From Terebella lapidaria (lineage: Eukaryota > Annelida > Polychaeta > Terebellida > Terebellidae): 64,000 bases of DNA. A program made the translations under genes and the position numbers. Under the pieces are notes generated by a model. It had not been told where the DNA came from. It was given only the letters and a program-made list of their open reading frames with translations, and did not search any database. Below are positions 36,411 through 48,340 of this stretch, piece after piece; the stretch's first letter is position 1, and each line of letters opens with the position of its first letter. The stretch lies in contig OX424563.1 of assembly GCA_949152475.1 (NCBI GenBank), positions 22,045,001 to 22,109,000 of the forward strand, read 5' to 3'.

Positions 36411-36799
36411 GGGGTTCCCTTCGTTTTGGGTTCCTATCTCAGCACATTTACTTCTGAACTGACAACAACCATTTGGTATACACTTTAACTGAAACATAAC
36501 ACGAATTTTCAACAGTTTGACTTTCATTTTCACTGATATTGCTTTAGAATGACACCAATTGCTCACCATGTCTGTGTACCGCTTGTAGAAAACCACGGGC
36601 TTCGTCGAAAACCATGGACAGTAGTAGAAAACCATGGGCAAAAAAAGTCTTTAAAAAATAAAACGATTTCTGCAGGGACAGGTGCGCCCCAGTGATGTAG
36701 ATCCATCTTATAGGGTTGAATTTAATTGTGTGTGGAAGGGAGGGAAGGAAGGGTGGAGGGATACTTCCCCACGCACCCTCTTTCGCTACGCTGCCTCTG

Positions 36800-36906
36800 T
36801 AGCTCTTATGGCTTATCACGTACAGCTGGGGATATTTTTGCACTTCAGCAATCAGCTTTTCTTCATCTATTCTGCTCATTTTAACCTTCGTGCTGCTGTT
36901 AGCCAT
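36800..36906 (-). CDS. MADF-domain exon of PIF-like element (truncated)
   Basis: On the minus strand, from ATG at 36906, the protein reads MSRIDEEKLIAEVQKYPQLY, VISHKSYRG, then a matching KEGAW before homology ends near 36800 in low-complexity Pro-rich sequence. This is the N-terminal half of a MADF (Myb/SANT-related, DNA-binding) domain: leucine-rich helix 1, P-L-Y, and the aromatic/AW positions. It begins about 210 bp inside the right inverted end, as expected for the second gene of a PIF-like transposon. The rest of the gene is missing or lies in exons not recognised. Confidence 0.65.
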
Positions 36907-37116
36907 TTTGAAAATGTGTCGTCTGAAGTTTCAAGAAATCGCGCGCGACTTCATGAAAAATAGAACCGTTTTCTATCGCTTCTAATCGCACTGCGTCGCG
37001 CCGCATCGTCCCGCGCCGCGCCGCGTCTGGTGTACATAGTTCCTATCATTTGTATGTGTTTTATATATTCAGTCGCGTCGCGCCGCGCCGCGTCGCGACC
37101 GGTGTACATTGGGCTT

Positions 37117-38620
37117 GACAGACCCTATATTTCAAGTGGAAAGGGGTCTGCATATTTTTACGTAAAATGACGTTTCTGACGTCGCGGGTGCAAAGATTCT
37201 CTATCCAGAATTTTTGACGCTGGGAAAAGGCTGCAAATTTTTATGGGGCTGAACGGGGTTGCAGAGCACAAAGAAGTTTTTTCAGGTTGAAAGGGAGCGG
37301 GGAGTCACAAAATGCTGAATTTATTCAGATTGTACCGTATATCAGTACAGTTGTACATTGTTTCGGCGGAGATGAACATGTACACAAAACAGAAATTAGA
37401 GACAACATACACAGTAGAAATTTTGGAGTAAATTATTACACATAGACGTACTGTAAATCCAATATTTACAGTAACGTGGCAATACGGAATGGGGACTACG
37501 TGCCGCCCCCCCCCCCCCCCCCAACACCACCACCCTCCTCCGCTCCGGAACTACAGAAGATATAATGGCAGACAGGATAAATAGTGATGCGGTTTTGGGA
37601 GGGATCCTGTTGACAATGCGCAGAATGTTAGATTTTAGATTGATAATATAGAGTTGTCAATTCAAATGTCTCCGATGTCCCTTGATTACACCATGTAACA
37701 TATGCCTATATCATAATACTGGCATGAGTACAGAGTACATAATTTTTTCCGATATGCTGGCGATTGGACAAATGGCGGACTTGTTTGCTGGTGAAAACAT
37801 AAATGCAATTCGAGTTTGTATTTATATAGTGGTTGTATGGTAGGCCTATACCATACGATATGAAATAATTCGTTGTGAGTTACAGGCCTAAACCTCATGC
37901 TTATTTGTTTCGTTTTACATACACTTTTATAAATTGGAAAGCAATACAAAATGTACAATATCAATCGATATTTAGTTCATACGCATTATAACTATTAGGG
38001 CCTATAACTGGGACCACCAGTCTCTGAGTAAAGATAGGTGTTTGGCAGTGAGAATGATGTAGGCAATATTTTCCAAAAATCTCATGTTTTTGCCCGCTAC
38101 TTATAAATAAGCTCAAATATCGATTCGTGCACATAAGTCAGATGACAGTAAGGACAGATAACAGATATTCTCTGATAAGAGTTCAGCTTATGTCATTTAA
38201 GCACATCAACCATGTATATATTCCAATGCCCCCACCCCTTCTACTTCGACCAACAGACAATTTCTCGGCAAGCTGAGCCCTATAAAATATGAAATAGTAT
38301 TCAGGACATCGTTGGGATTTGGTAGTTAATAGTGTAACAGTATATCATATACTACAGGCTGGAATCCCTTTGAATACTTCACATCAAACTTCAGTAAATT
38401 GTAACATGTGTGACTGTAACCCCTGCCCCCCTCCCCCCTCCCCCAGACCCTCAACCCGACAAAAACACTATTGGAGTCCACAGTATTGATAATATGGATA
38501 TGTCGGCTTCGAATAGCCTGCGTAGCCCCACTCTACTTTTTAAAAATTAACACTAATTCGTCAGATCATGATTGTTACACACATAATGGTACGAACATAA
38601 CGCAACAAAACATAAGGATA
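37117..38620. other. Gene-less stretch
   Basis: Nothing coding recognised. Contains a C-run at 37503-37522 and a C-rich patch at 38418-38450. Confidence 0.4.
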
Positions 38621-38814
38621 GCTGTATTCATTGTTGAACACCACATATCAAGAAAGACGATACTAAATAATGCGAGGACAAACGCTCTTTGCCATCATAC
38701 CGTGTTCGTTTTTGGCCTGGTCTTTTGTGTTACCTGACTTCTCGCAGACACAGTCCGCAAATTACCAAAAATTATTACAGACGCAGTCCGTAAATTACCA
38801 AGCATCTAAGGTTT

Positions 38815-39145
38815 TCACGTTCGCACGTGGAAACTTCAGGAGCCACCAAGATCGCACGTGAAAACTTCAAGGCTAACTCGTTCACAAATGGAAAGATTTT
38901 TTTTACTTCTGCATTCACACGTGGAAAGATTGTAGATCCCATTCACACATAGAGAGATTCCAAACTGTCATTTTCGCACGTAGAATCTTCCCACATGTGA
39001 ACGTGGTAACTTTGAATCTTTTTACGTCTAAACGCATGTGACCTGTGGACACGAAATATCTACGTGCGAATGGAAAGCTTTAAATGCTTTCATGTGTGAA
39101 CGTGGTAGGTATGACCTTTCTATGAGCGAACGTGATAGGCTTTAT
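38815..39145. repeat. Degenerate inverted-motif minisatellite
   Basis: Repeats of a ~25-30 bp motif around 'ttcrcacgtggaaagattc', in both orientations (later copies read 'gaatctt..acgtgtgaacgtgg'). Neighbouring copies can therefore pair as hairpins. A related array occupies 47395-47690; both lie just downstream of a quiver-like second exon. Confidence 0.65.
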
Positions 39146-39375
39146 GAGAAAAAGACACCAGTTTTTTTCCCGCGCATGTCACGTATGGGCTTCCATACTC
39201 AAGGAGTACAGGGTGATGAAAAAAGTTTAGTATATGTATGACACATAAGAAAACTTTCGTTCAAACTTAATATATATATTTTTTTATTTTCCATGTACTT
39301 TATAAAGCAACAAACATAGTATTTATGACATGGCATATCAATAATCAAACTTCATGAAAAATGACAGATTTTTGT

Positions 39376-41110
39376 TCAGAACTTCATCCACAGTGACGTC
39401 ACAGTCGCCAGAACGAGGAGAGACGCCGTGTGGGTCACTTGGGGAGCGCCGTTGCAGTAATTTGTATCACAGTAACAAGTTTCGAAGGTATATGGTTGTT
39501 CACCAAACCCATTGCCATGGAAATCGTACCTGAAGCAACCATAAAGTCTCTGTTGGGAGAAGTATTCCGCATGTAGACACTCGCGGGTTACAACCTGGTG
39601 ATCTGCAATGAATAGCACAGCTTTATTAATATCTATATTCGTGTTTCTGTGGTTAATCCGTGGGTATCTGTGTATAAACCGTAGAAAGTTTGCGATCATT
39701 GAATTTTAGGTTACCGGACCACTGGTTATCGAATCTTTGATCCGATAACCTATTGACATGGCGTGGCGTCCGTCGTCGTCTGTGTACATTTTTAGGTTAC
39801 CGGACCGTGGTCCAATTATCTATTGCCGTGGCATTGCGCCCGTCTTCCGCTGTTGTCGTCCGTCTACATTTTCTATCTTCAAAGTTTTTGGTGGAATATT
39901 TCTGAAATTTCAAACAAAAATACCTAAAAGATTCTGAGAGGGAGGTTTTTTTTAGTTCTTTGTTTTTCGATTTAAAAAAAAATAATGGCGGCCATTTTTG
40001 AAGACACAAATTTTGCCAATTTTGGACGTTGACGGTCGTTCTCTCAGAATCTGTTCACAAACATTTTTTCTTATTCACGAAAACCAGTTTTCAAATATAG
40101 AGCTCAGTACCCCCCGAAAGGGACTTCCCATTTTAAATTCTCCTATGCTTTATAATGGAACACATCATTCCTGATATCTCACTTAGTATTGAGATTAGAG
40201 TTTAGGAATCAATTGTGGACATATGGGAAATGATATGTTGAATATACTTGTGACCCTGAGTTTGACCTTTTACCTCATTTTCAAGGTCAGAGCACAAACT
40301 GGCTAATATCTCGCTTATTGTGGGCATATAGGAAATGATTTACATTAAATATTCTGATGACTTTGAATTTGACTTTCGACCTCACTTCAAAGAAAGAACA
40401 CAAAATGGCTAAGACCACGCTTATCAACTTTACAGTTTTGGACTTGATTGAGGAAATGAAGTGATATCTGCTGAATAGTCTCATGGCCTTGAATTTGACC
40501 TTTGACCTCATCTTGTAGGTCACGATAACAAAATGGCTAATATTTAAAATATAAAACATATTATCCGGTGACTTTTCTTAGCCTGGTGACTTTTCTTAAA
40601 ATTTAAGGTCGAATCTTAAAAATAATTCAAGAGAGAGCTATTTTTAAGTTTTTTAGTTTAAATTTTTGTTCAAAATGGCGGCCATTTTTGACGAAAAAAG
40701 GCCAATATTGTAATTTGATGGTAGTTTTCTCAAAATCTTTTCAGTAACTTTTTTTTATTGATGTCAACCCATCATGAATTTGAATTCTTGGTTCAAATAA
40801 GATTTTGTGTATCTGCTTTTCAGTCGGAAAATCACTCTAGATCTGAATATGTATGGCTGGTTTTGGAAATTATAGAATAATATAAAATCCTACTATCAAA
40901 ATGCTCCTGCTTGCAAGAGGCCCACTTACTTTCGTATTTGATCTTAGACTTCGAGCAGCTATCGCAATCCAGATCATAGTCCGTGAACCTCCCGTCAAAA
41001 GGATCTATACAGTCATACGTCTCGTCACACACGTGACACGCAATGGCTTCCGACGTCGTTACCATGGCTACCATAGTCAAGCCAAACAGCATCCAGGCTG
41101 ATCCTCCCAT
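39376..41110 (-). CDS. Quiver/sleepless-like Ly6 protein 3
   Basis: Two exons, 41110-40930 and 39602-39376 (TGA), joined in phase 1; 135 residues. A signal peptide (MLFGLTMVAMVTTSEA) leads to IACHVCDETYDCIDPFDG, DCDSCSKSK, then from the second exon HQVVTRECLH, TCYCDTNYCNGAPQ and a hydrophobic tail (SLLVLATVTSLW) suited to GPI anchoring. This is the quiver/Ly6 cysteine pattern. The 1.3-kb intron holds a family-A satellite element (39708-40572 plus a partial copy at 40590-40790). A conserved upstream flank (family E) follows at 41270-41990. Closely similar to the exons at 48341, 55890 and 60129, so part of a tandem array. Confidence 0.85.
39708..40790 (+). mobile_element. Satellite-bearing TIR element, family A copy 2 (intronic)
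   Basis: Starts AGGTTACCGGACC at 39708 (a second start at about 39795) and carries the CGTCCGTCGTCG run, the 'atggcggcc' segment and diverged 134-bp satellite units. It ends near 'tatccggtgacttttctt' at 40572, followed by a partial second copy to 40790. It lies wholly within the intron of the quiver-like gene 3. Confidence 0.75.
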
Positions 41111-41269
41111 CTATCAGGATTGAAAATGTATACATATATATTATAATAATGTCATGATATTGAATGTTTGGCCGGTCTTAGTTTATATTGCAATAGTGGT
41201 TCACTATATTTTTTCTATTCACTTCATCTAAGATTTATCTTTCTTGCACCGGCAAATGCATACACTATA

Positions 41270-41990
41270 TCATAACTCAGGTGAATGGTTCCGTGATGAA
41301 GAGAATGAAATATATATAACATGTACTGTTTTACCAACCGTGAAATGCTGCAGTCCAAGATCCCTCCACTCTGACCATAAACTGCTATGGTGTTGATCAG
41401 TACAAGCGCTTATATGGATACATGCTTTCCAGAAAATGCGTGTGGTACCTATTTCCACACCTTTTCATACTCATTGATCATTTATAGTTTTACTACTTGT
41501 GACCAACTCGACAGTAAACACATACGAACATTTTTTGTGAGTACGATCATGCTTGGCTGAACAAATCAATGGAACGCCTCGTTGCCGACGTACCTTCATC
41601 CACCAACTGTCAGCTCGGAGAGAGTAGGTGCCCCAGTTATAGATTGAAACCAGTTTGTTCCAACTTTTGCCCAACACTCTCCCACTCCCCCCGCCGGCGT
41701 GCATGCATCACTGCACGGCAAGACTATATGGGACTTCGTTCATTTTCCGGAAATTTGTGTATCGTTGCATTTCGGAAAATATGTTATAACTTGACGCGAT
41801 TCCATGGAAAATGCAAAACCATTATCGTAATAAATATGCCTTACTTGGTGACAATGAATGCTTCATTATAACGAACCACACTGCGTTAGTGGTACGGGGG
41901 GTAGAGTATTATCTCTTTGTATCCAGGATTGAGCTAAACGTCCTCAATTGGTTGTATTGCACAGACTGGAATTCCTTCTAATACCCCTCA
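41270..41990 (-). promoter_or_regulatory. Conserved upstream flank (family E) of quiver-like gene 3
   Basis: Homologous to 56245-57190, 60590-61440 and the split copy at 25546-27290. On the gene's strand, the segment near 41340 ends with a conserved donor-like 'acg' then 'gttggt' (gtgggt in the other two copies). A non-coding first exon may therefore be present here, with the promoter in the rest of the block. Inferred from conservation and position only. Confidence 0.4.
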
Positions 41991-42174
41991 TCCAGTAAAT
42001 TGTACAAATCAATGGCAATCATTGTGCGGCGTTAGCCGTACTATATCTGTTAGTGTAATTTTGACCCCATGGTACTACTGGTGAGGAGCTTGTCCATGCG
42101 TGGATTTATTGCTACCGAATTAAGTCAGCGATGACATTATCCATATTTTATGTCATAATCTCAGATTACAACAA

Positions 42175-42640
42175 AGTTAAGTAGCAAATATTGAACAAAG
42201 AAAACACACACCTTGGTCATTTGTGGAAAGTGCAACTAAAACACATTTTGGCAAGAATAATGGACGAGTCGACAAACAAATGCGAGTAACAATCAATTTT
42301 CGCATGGACAAGCTCGGCACCAGTATTGGAGGTACTATGGTAGTGTAAGACCATCTACGAGAATTGTTCTCTGTGAGAGGGAAGTAGAGAGTTATTACAA
42401 TACGAGTTCGAGTTACAATACGATTCGAGTTCATTGTTTCATATTGTTATCAAAGCGGACATCTTTGTTGTTATCAAACTAATCAATAGGCTTTAAGTTG
42501 ATTTCCAAATATTGAGCAAGGGAAACACACACCATAGTCCTTTGTGGAAAGTTCAACCAAAACACATTTGGGCAAGAATAATGGGCAACTCAACAAAAGA
42601 GCAGGTGAGAATCAATTTACGCATGGACATCAAAATATTC
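42175..42640 (+). repeat. Local direct repeat, ~125 bp twice
   Basis: A segment near 42185-42310 ('aacaaagaaaacacacacc ... ttcgcatggacaa') recurs at about 42510-42635 ('agcaagggaaacacacacc ... ttacgcatggacat') with about 85% identity and an offset near 322 bp. Confidence 0.65.
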
Positions 42641-43154
42641 GACAGGTTGTCATAACGTTCAGGTTCACAATTAGAATTTTCATATCACATAGAAACAAGA
42701 CCCACAATATTTTGTTTGGTTGTTTAACCAAGAAATGGGTTTCGTGTCTACTTAACCTTGATTTTTTTTTCGTGTTCACTCAGCCTCGAGTACTGGTTCT
42801 ACTCTCCTTTGTCCCTGTGGCCGCACACGTAACCTCAAGTTCTGCTGTTGTGATGCTTGTAGGCTTATAATTTAACATGACAAATACTGGCTAAAATCAC
42901 GCAAGCGTAATGGGGAACCGGAACCCCCATCCATGATTTCTCCATCCATGATCCAGAAACTCATTTTCTTAGTTTTATATTATTAGTTTTATGGTAGTTT
43001 CTTCCCACATGCTTAAGTTGAGCAAATAGTTGTTGGCTGTGAGGACCATATTAGATTTTCTGTTTTCTATGAAGGGAAAAAAGTTACCATGCTCTGATTT
43101 CCTTACTTGTTTACACTGGTTTCTGATGATATGTTTGCGAGGCTAGATGCTATC

Positions 43155-43575
43155 CTTATACAACTTGGCATATTTCACCGGGGAGTCAAACTGCATTCTT
43201 GTACTATATTTCAGACTTCTATCGCAAAAATTGAAGAAATTTGTTAAATCTCAACTCAAAACGGGATCTCGAAAATCTACGCATATTCGAGGTATTGGTA
43301 CTGTCTACACGCATCCGGATTCGAAGTGTTATTGTAATTTTGGACCAGGAGACATATTGAGGTGTTTTCTACACAAGCATGATGATTTTGACAGATTGCA
43401 CCGATATAAGACCGAGCAAATGCACAAAATTGTATGCGGACCCAGAATTCGAACAAAATGGCTTAATATAACATTGGGGTACATTGCCAGCTTTTTCAAA
43501 TTATCGCGATATAAGTCTGAAATCTGGTATTGCCGTTTGACTCCCAGATAAAATATGCCAAGTTATGGAACGTTA
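43155..43575. mobile_element. MITE with ~45-bp inverted ends
   Basis: The left end 'acaacttggcatatttcacc' and the reversed right end 'ataacttggcatattttatc' agree through 'gggagtcaaac'. A 134-codon open frame across it is produced by the element and matches no protein. Another left end of the family is at 18265-18310. The tandem duplication that follows cuts it at 43286. Confidence 0.7.
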
Positions 43576-45122
43576 TTATTCAGCATCGCTTTTAATCAGG
43601 AAAAAAGTGTAATTGAGTTAGAAAAATCAGAGATGTGATAAATGGAAAAGAGCACACCATCTTCATTTTTCCCGAACCTCCTGTCACAGGGTCATTATCA
43701 GCCATTTTGAATTGTGTGGCAAACAAATGTCACAGGTGCCAAGCAGTGCATTATTGGATTCCCCAGTATCAAAAACATGGGTATGTCGACTCCGGATTTT
43801 AAATATCCATACTCTGTCAGTTTTAACACTCATTTGTCACATCATGATGATATTGATATTGTTGAACATAATGATAATATTGATGGCACAACACATATCG
43901 CCATTCTTCTGAGGTTGCAGCAGGAGGTGAAGTAGATCGTCTAGAATGACGATGCGACGACCAGCACCTTTGCAATCATAACGTGTTCGTTTTTCGCCTG
44001 TTGAACGCTCCCTTGTGGTACTGATATCTCACAGACGCAGTCCGTAAATTACCAACCCTTCAGATGCAAAGTTCTCACGCTCATATCCTAATCACATACA
44101 AAATGGCGAAAGCTGACACAAGTGAATCGTCCGCAGGCGAACCGAGGAACCGGGACCTCTGGAGGGTCACGTCATTGTCATACCTGCTCGAATATGGAAA
44201 CTGCGGTATCATTGTGTATGCATCAACCAAATGCCACCAATACAGCAGAATTTGGATGTTTCCAATGAAAAGTATAAAATATTCCGGGACAGAGACGAGG
44301 TTCGACCAAATATCAATTCCACGGTATACCATGGAATAATAACACCAGCCCAATAACCGATCGAACAATTCATATTGACATCTGATGCGAACCACCACGA
44401 AATAGAAGTGTAGCAAGTTCTTAAGTAACGAATCATAAGCCCAGAGGCTACTTCTTGGCTATTATATTTTTGATTGTGTATTTGCTGGTGATCACGCAGA
44501 GATTCTCGCTCAAGAACCTTTCAACTGGCCAAACATATAACCCTATAAACTGTAGATTATATTCCTGTTCTATAACATATTAAAGTGATATTGGCTGAAA
44601 AGATATTTGTTTCAAATCATCTACAAATAAGGCTGTGGTCTCAGAAAAATAGGTTACAAAACATACTTTTCTTAATCAGATTGATAAATCAAGCATATGA
44701 CAGTAGTAGCAGCCTTTTCTTTCGCTTTGTGCGCCACTCAAGAGTTACATCTGACCTGACCTAGTTTACGCTCGATCGGCTCGACCATATACTAGTAAGC
44801 TAGAATCGCATTGCAGCAAGGGATACGAAGCGCCGAGAATGTGGGTCATGTTAACAAACTAAAGTGATCTCCACCAGAAACACAACGAAATCAAAGAGAA
44901 AGGGGCATACAGCTTTTATTCACGTAAGGCAAAGACAATGAATTAAATTTGTAATGCAATTCAAAAGCATGAAAAACATACGCCGCAAGGTCCTGTACAC
45001 ACTGGTTGTTTTTACATGACATTATGGTTACAAACATTTCACACAGGTTCACAATATTTACTATACATTTTTGCAGATATTTAGTACTCAATTCTTCGTA
45101 CAAGGGGCATATTAATAAAAAA
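43286..45122. repeat. Tandem duplication, copy 1 (1,837 bp)
   Basis: Followed directly by copy 2 at 45123-46959. The two copies differ at only about eight positions that I could find, including 43453, 43620, 43665, the cac/ccc in 'agcacctttg' and 'ctcgaatatgg' against 'ctcgactatgg'. The unit begins inside a MITE, contains repeats D and C, and ends in a reversed LINE C-terminal fragment. Confidence 0.92.
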
Positions 45123-46959
45123 TTCGAGGTATTGGTACTGTCTACACGCATCCGGATTCGAAGTGTTATTGTAATTTTGGACCAGGAGACATATTGAGGT
45201 GTTTTCTACACAAGCATGATGATTTTGACAGATTGCACCGATATAAGACCGAGCAAATGCACAAAATTGTATGCGGACCCAGAATTCGAACAAAATGGCT
45301 TAATATAACATTGGGGTAGATTGCCAGCTTTTTCAAATTATCGCGATATAAGTCTGAAATCTGGTATTGCCGTTTGACTCCCAGATAAAATATGCCAAGT
45401 TATGGAACGTTATTATTCAGCATCGCTTTTAATCAGGAAAAAAGTGTAATTGAGTTAAAAAAATCAGAGATGTGATAAATGGAAAAGAGCACACCAACTT
45501 CATTTTTCCCGAACCTCCTGTCACAGGGTCATTATCAGCCATTTTGAATTGTGTGGCAAACAATTGTCACAGGTGCCAAGCAGTGCATTATTGGATTCCC
45601 CAGTATCAAAAACATGGGTATGTCGACTCCGGATTTTAAATATCCATACTCTGTCAGTTTTAACACTCATTTGTCACATCATGATGATATTGATATTGTT
45701 GAACATAATGATAATATTGATGGCACAACACATATCGCCATTCTTCTGAGGTTGCAGCAGGAGGTGAAGTAGATCGTCTAGAATGACGATGCGACGACCA
45801 GCCCCTTTGCAATCATAACGTGTTCGTTTTTCGCCTGTTGAACGCTCCCTTGTGGTACTGATATCTCACAGACGCAGTCCGTAAATTACCAACCCTTCAG
45901 ATGCAAAGTTCTCACGCTCATATCCTAATCACATACAAAATGGCGAAAGCTGACACAAGTGAATCGTCCGCAGGCGAACCGAGGAACCGGGACCTCTGGA
46001 GGGTCACGTCATTGTCATACCTGCTCGACTATGGAAACTGCGGTATCATTGTGTATGCATCAACCAAATGCCACCAATACAGCAGAATTTGGATGTTTCC
46101 AATGAAAAGTATAAAATATTCCGGGACAGAGACGAGGTTCGACCAAATATCAATTCCACGGTATACCATGGAATAATAACACCAGCCCAATAACCGATCG
46201 AACAATTCATATTGACATCTGATGCGAACCACCACGAAATAGAAGTGTAGCAAGTTCTTAAGTAACGAATCATAAGCCCAGAGGCTACTTCTTGGCTATT
46301 ATATTTTTGATTGTGTATTTGCTGGTGATCACGCAGAGATTCTCGCTCAAGAACCTTTCAACTGGCCAAACATATAACCCTATAAACTGTAGATTATATT
46401 CCTGTTCTATAACATATTAAAGTGATATTGGCGGAAAAGATATTTGTTTCAAATCATCTACAAATAAGGCTGTGGTCTCAGAAAAATAGGTTACAAAACA
46501 TACTTTTCTTAATCAGATTGATAAATCAAGCATATGACAGTAGTAGCAGCCTTTTCTTTCGCTTTGTGCGCCACTCAAGAGTTACATCTGACCTGACCTA
46601 GTTTACGCTCGATCGGCTCGACCATATACTAGTAAGCTAGAATCGCATTGCAGCAAGGGATACGAAGCGCCGAGAATGTGGGTCATGTTAACAAACTAAA
46701 GTGATCTCCACCAGAAACACAACGAAATCAAAGAGAAAGGGGCATACAGCTTTTATTCACGTAAGGCAAAGACAATGAATTAAATTTGTAATGCAATTCA
46801 AAAGCATGAAAAACATACGCCGCAAGGTCCTGTACACACTGGTTGTTTTTACATGACATTATGGTTACAAACATTTCACACAGGTTCACAATATTTACTA
46901 TACATTTTTGCAGATATTTAGTACTCAATTCTTCGTACAAGGGGCATATTAATAAAAAA
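45123..46959. repeat. Tandem duplication, copy 2 (1,837 bp)
   Basis: Head-to-tail copy of 43286-45122. The junction joins 'taataaaaaatt' to 'cgaggtattgg' with almost no shared bases, pointing to end joining or replication slippage and not to recombination between repeats. Confidence 0.92.
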
Positions 46960-46985
46960 TGAATTTCATCCTCTAACATGTCAGA
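46560..46985 (-). mobile_element. LINE C-terminal fragment
   Basis: The minus-strand frame reads EDEIHFLLICPLYEELSTKYL, the knuckle region found at the end of CR1/L2-group ORF2 proteins, followed by 3' untranslated sequence shared with 22862-23157. It is a 5'-truncated insertion with no reverse transcriptase. Its first part is duplicated at 44735-45122 in the tandem repeat. Confidence 0.7.
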
Positions 46986-47394
46986 GTTATTTGATTAGGA
47001 GAACAATCGTCTATTTCTGTTCACATTCGACTGTCGAAAATCTTCCGCAGATAATCTATTATTCACACATCTAAACCTAGACATGGCTACCCTGTGCTTC
47101 CATAAAATATCAATATACAAATAAACTTCCAACTCAAGTACACTTTTGTATGTTTTATAATTGTACAACTTCAAATTACATGATATATCATCATGCTACT
47201 ACTATGGTTTCTATTACCTATTATGGTTTCTTCGTTGGGTCAGTAATGTATGGCAAAATCCATAATTTTCTCGAAGAGTACATTTCGACTTGCTGTAGAT
47301 ATCATGTCCTTCACCTTCGTATCGTTCAGTTAGGAAGCCAACAGATGACATGCGCGAATATGAATGTTGATGTCCTCTGAAAAAGTTTGTTCGG

Positions 47395-47690
47395 ACATAG
47401 AAACTCCAATGCTAACTCGTTCACAAATGGAAAGATTGAAGAAGATGACGTCTTATGACTTCTTCCAGACTAGACTCCATTCACACATAGAAAGATTCAA
47501 AGTTATCATGTTCGCACGTCGACGCCTTCAGAGTTACCATGTAGCCCCAAATGTTCCAACGTGTTAACTTGGTAACTTGAATCTCTACGTGTGAACGTAG
47601 AAGCCTAACACCTTTCCACATGCGAACGTTGTAAACTCGTGGGAATGAAATGTGTGGGAATGTTTCTGCATGGGAATGAAAAGCTTTAAA
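47395..47690. repeat. Degenerate inverted-motif minisatellite, second array
   Basis: Same motif family as 38815-39145 (for example 'gctaactcgttcacaaatgg' is shared word for word). It lies about 650 bp downstream of the second exon at 48341, as the first array does relative to its exon. Confidence 0.6.
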
Positions 47691-48340
47691 AATGGAGTAC
47701 ATGTAAAAACCCAAAGTTAGCGTTAGTGGTTAGTGTGTAAAATGTAGTTGTTTCTAGTGCACATTCCATGGAATTAGTATAAAACTGCCAAACAACCGTT
47801 CATACATATAGATTTCCAAAGCGAACTATACTTTAGATAGGAAGATAGGAAATACATAAGTACTCATTTACATCTTGGAATGCTATTGTGTGCATACAGT
47901 ACATATTTGTTGATTGTGCATTAGAAGACTGGGAATTCTTGATGTGAATTTGATGTTTTTCGTGATTCACGAAATCACACAGTTTCGTCTTTCGAAACGT
48001 TTTCGTTGGGTACCATCTCTCTGTAGATTATGGTAGATTATGTGTACAATAAAAGTATGCTAAGTGAATAAATTGACTGTCTTTTGTGCCTCATGTTCAT
48101 GTGTGAGTATATATTTGAAAAGTGTATTTAACATAGTTTCATGTTCTCCATGTTTATATCATCCAGGAATACAGTGATGATAAATATACGAAGTTTATGC
48201 GTAACGCAAATAGCAATTTCGTTAACATCCAATATTCTTTTAATTTCCCTGTACTTTGGAAAGCTTATCACAATATTTTCGTCATGGAATAACATGCAAA
48301 CTTTATGAAAAATGTGGAAATTGTTCATTATGACTTTCAC

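Larger units (their letters stand above)
28648..37115. mobile_element. PIF/Harbinger-like remnant, inverted ends about 8.5 kb apart
   Basis: The left end AGCCCAATGTACACCGG at 28648 and the reversed right end ending at 37115 are the same, and both continue into GC-rich CGACGCGGCGCGGCGCGA for about 40 bp. Outside are TTA (28645-28647) and TGA (37116-37118), close to the TWA target of PIF/Harbinger. Just inside the right end, on the minus strand, is a MADF-domain exon, a domain known from the accessory ORF of PIF-like elements. Further in, both arms carry inverted copies of 'cgcacctg.cc.tgcagaaatcg' (29820, 36670) and of 'gcccatggttttctac' (30286; 36575-36645 reversed). No transposase was found. 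The LINE lies between the arms. Confidence 0.6.

Noticed and set aside
36405-36641. 78-codon minus-strand ORF after the LINE tail
   Set aside because: Made of the 'gcccatggttttctac' repeat translated plus LINE-flanking sequence; no domain.
43147-43551. 134-codon ORF
   Set aside because: It spans a MITE from one inverted end to the other; the second tandem copy lacks its start, and no domain is visible.
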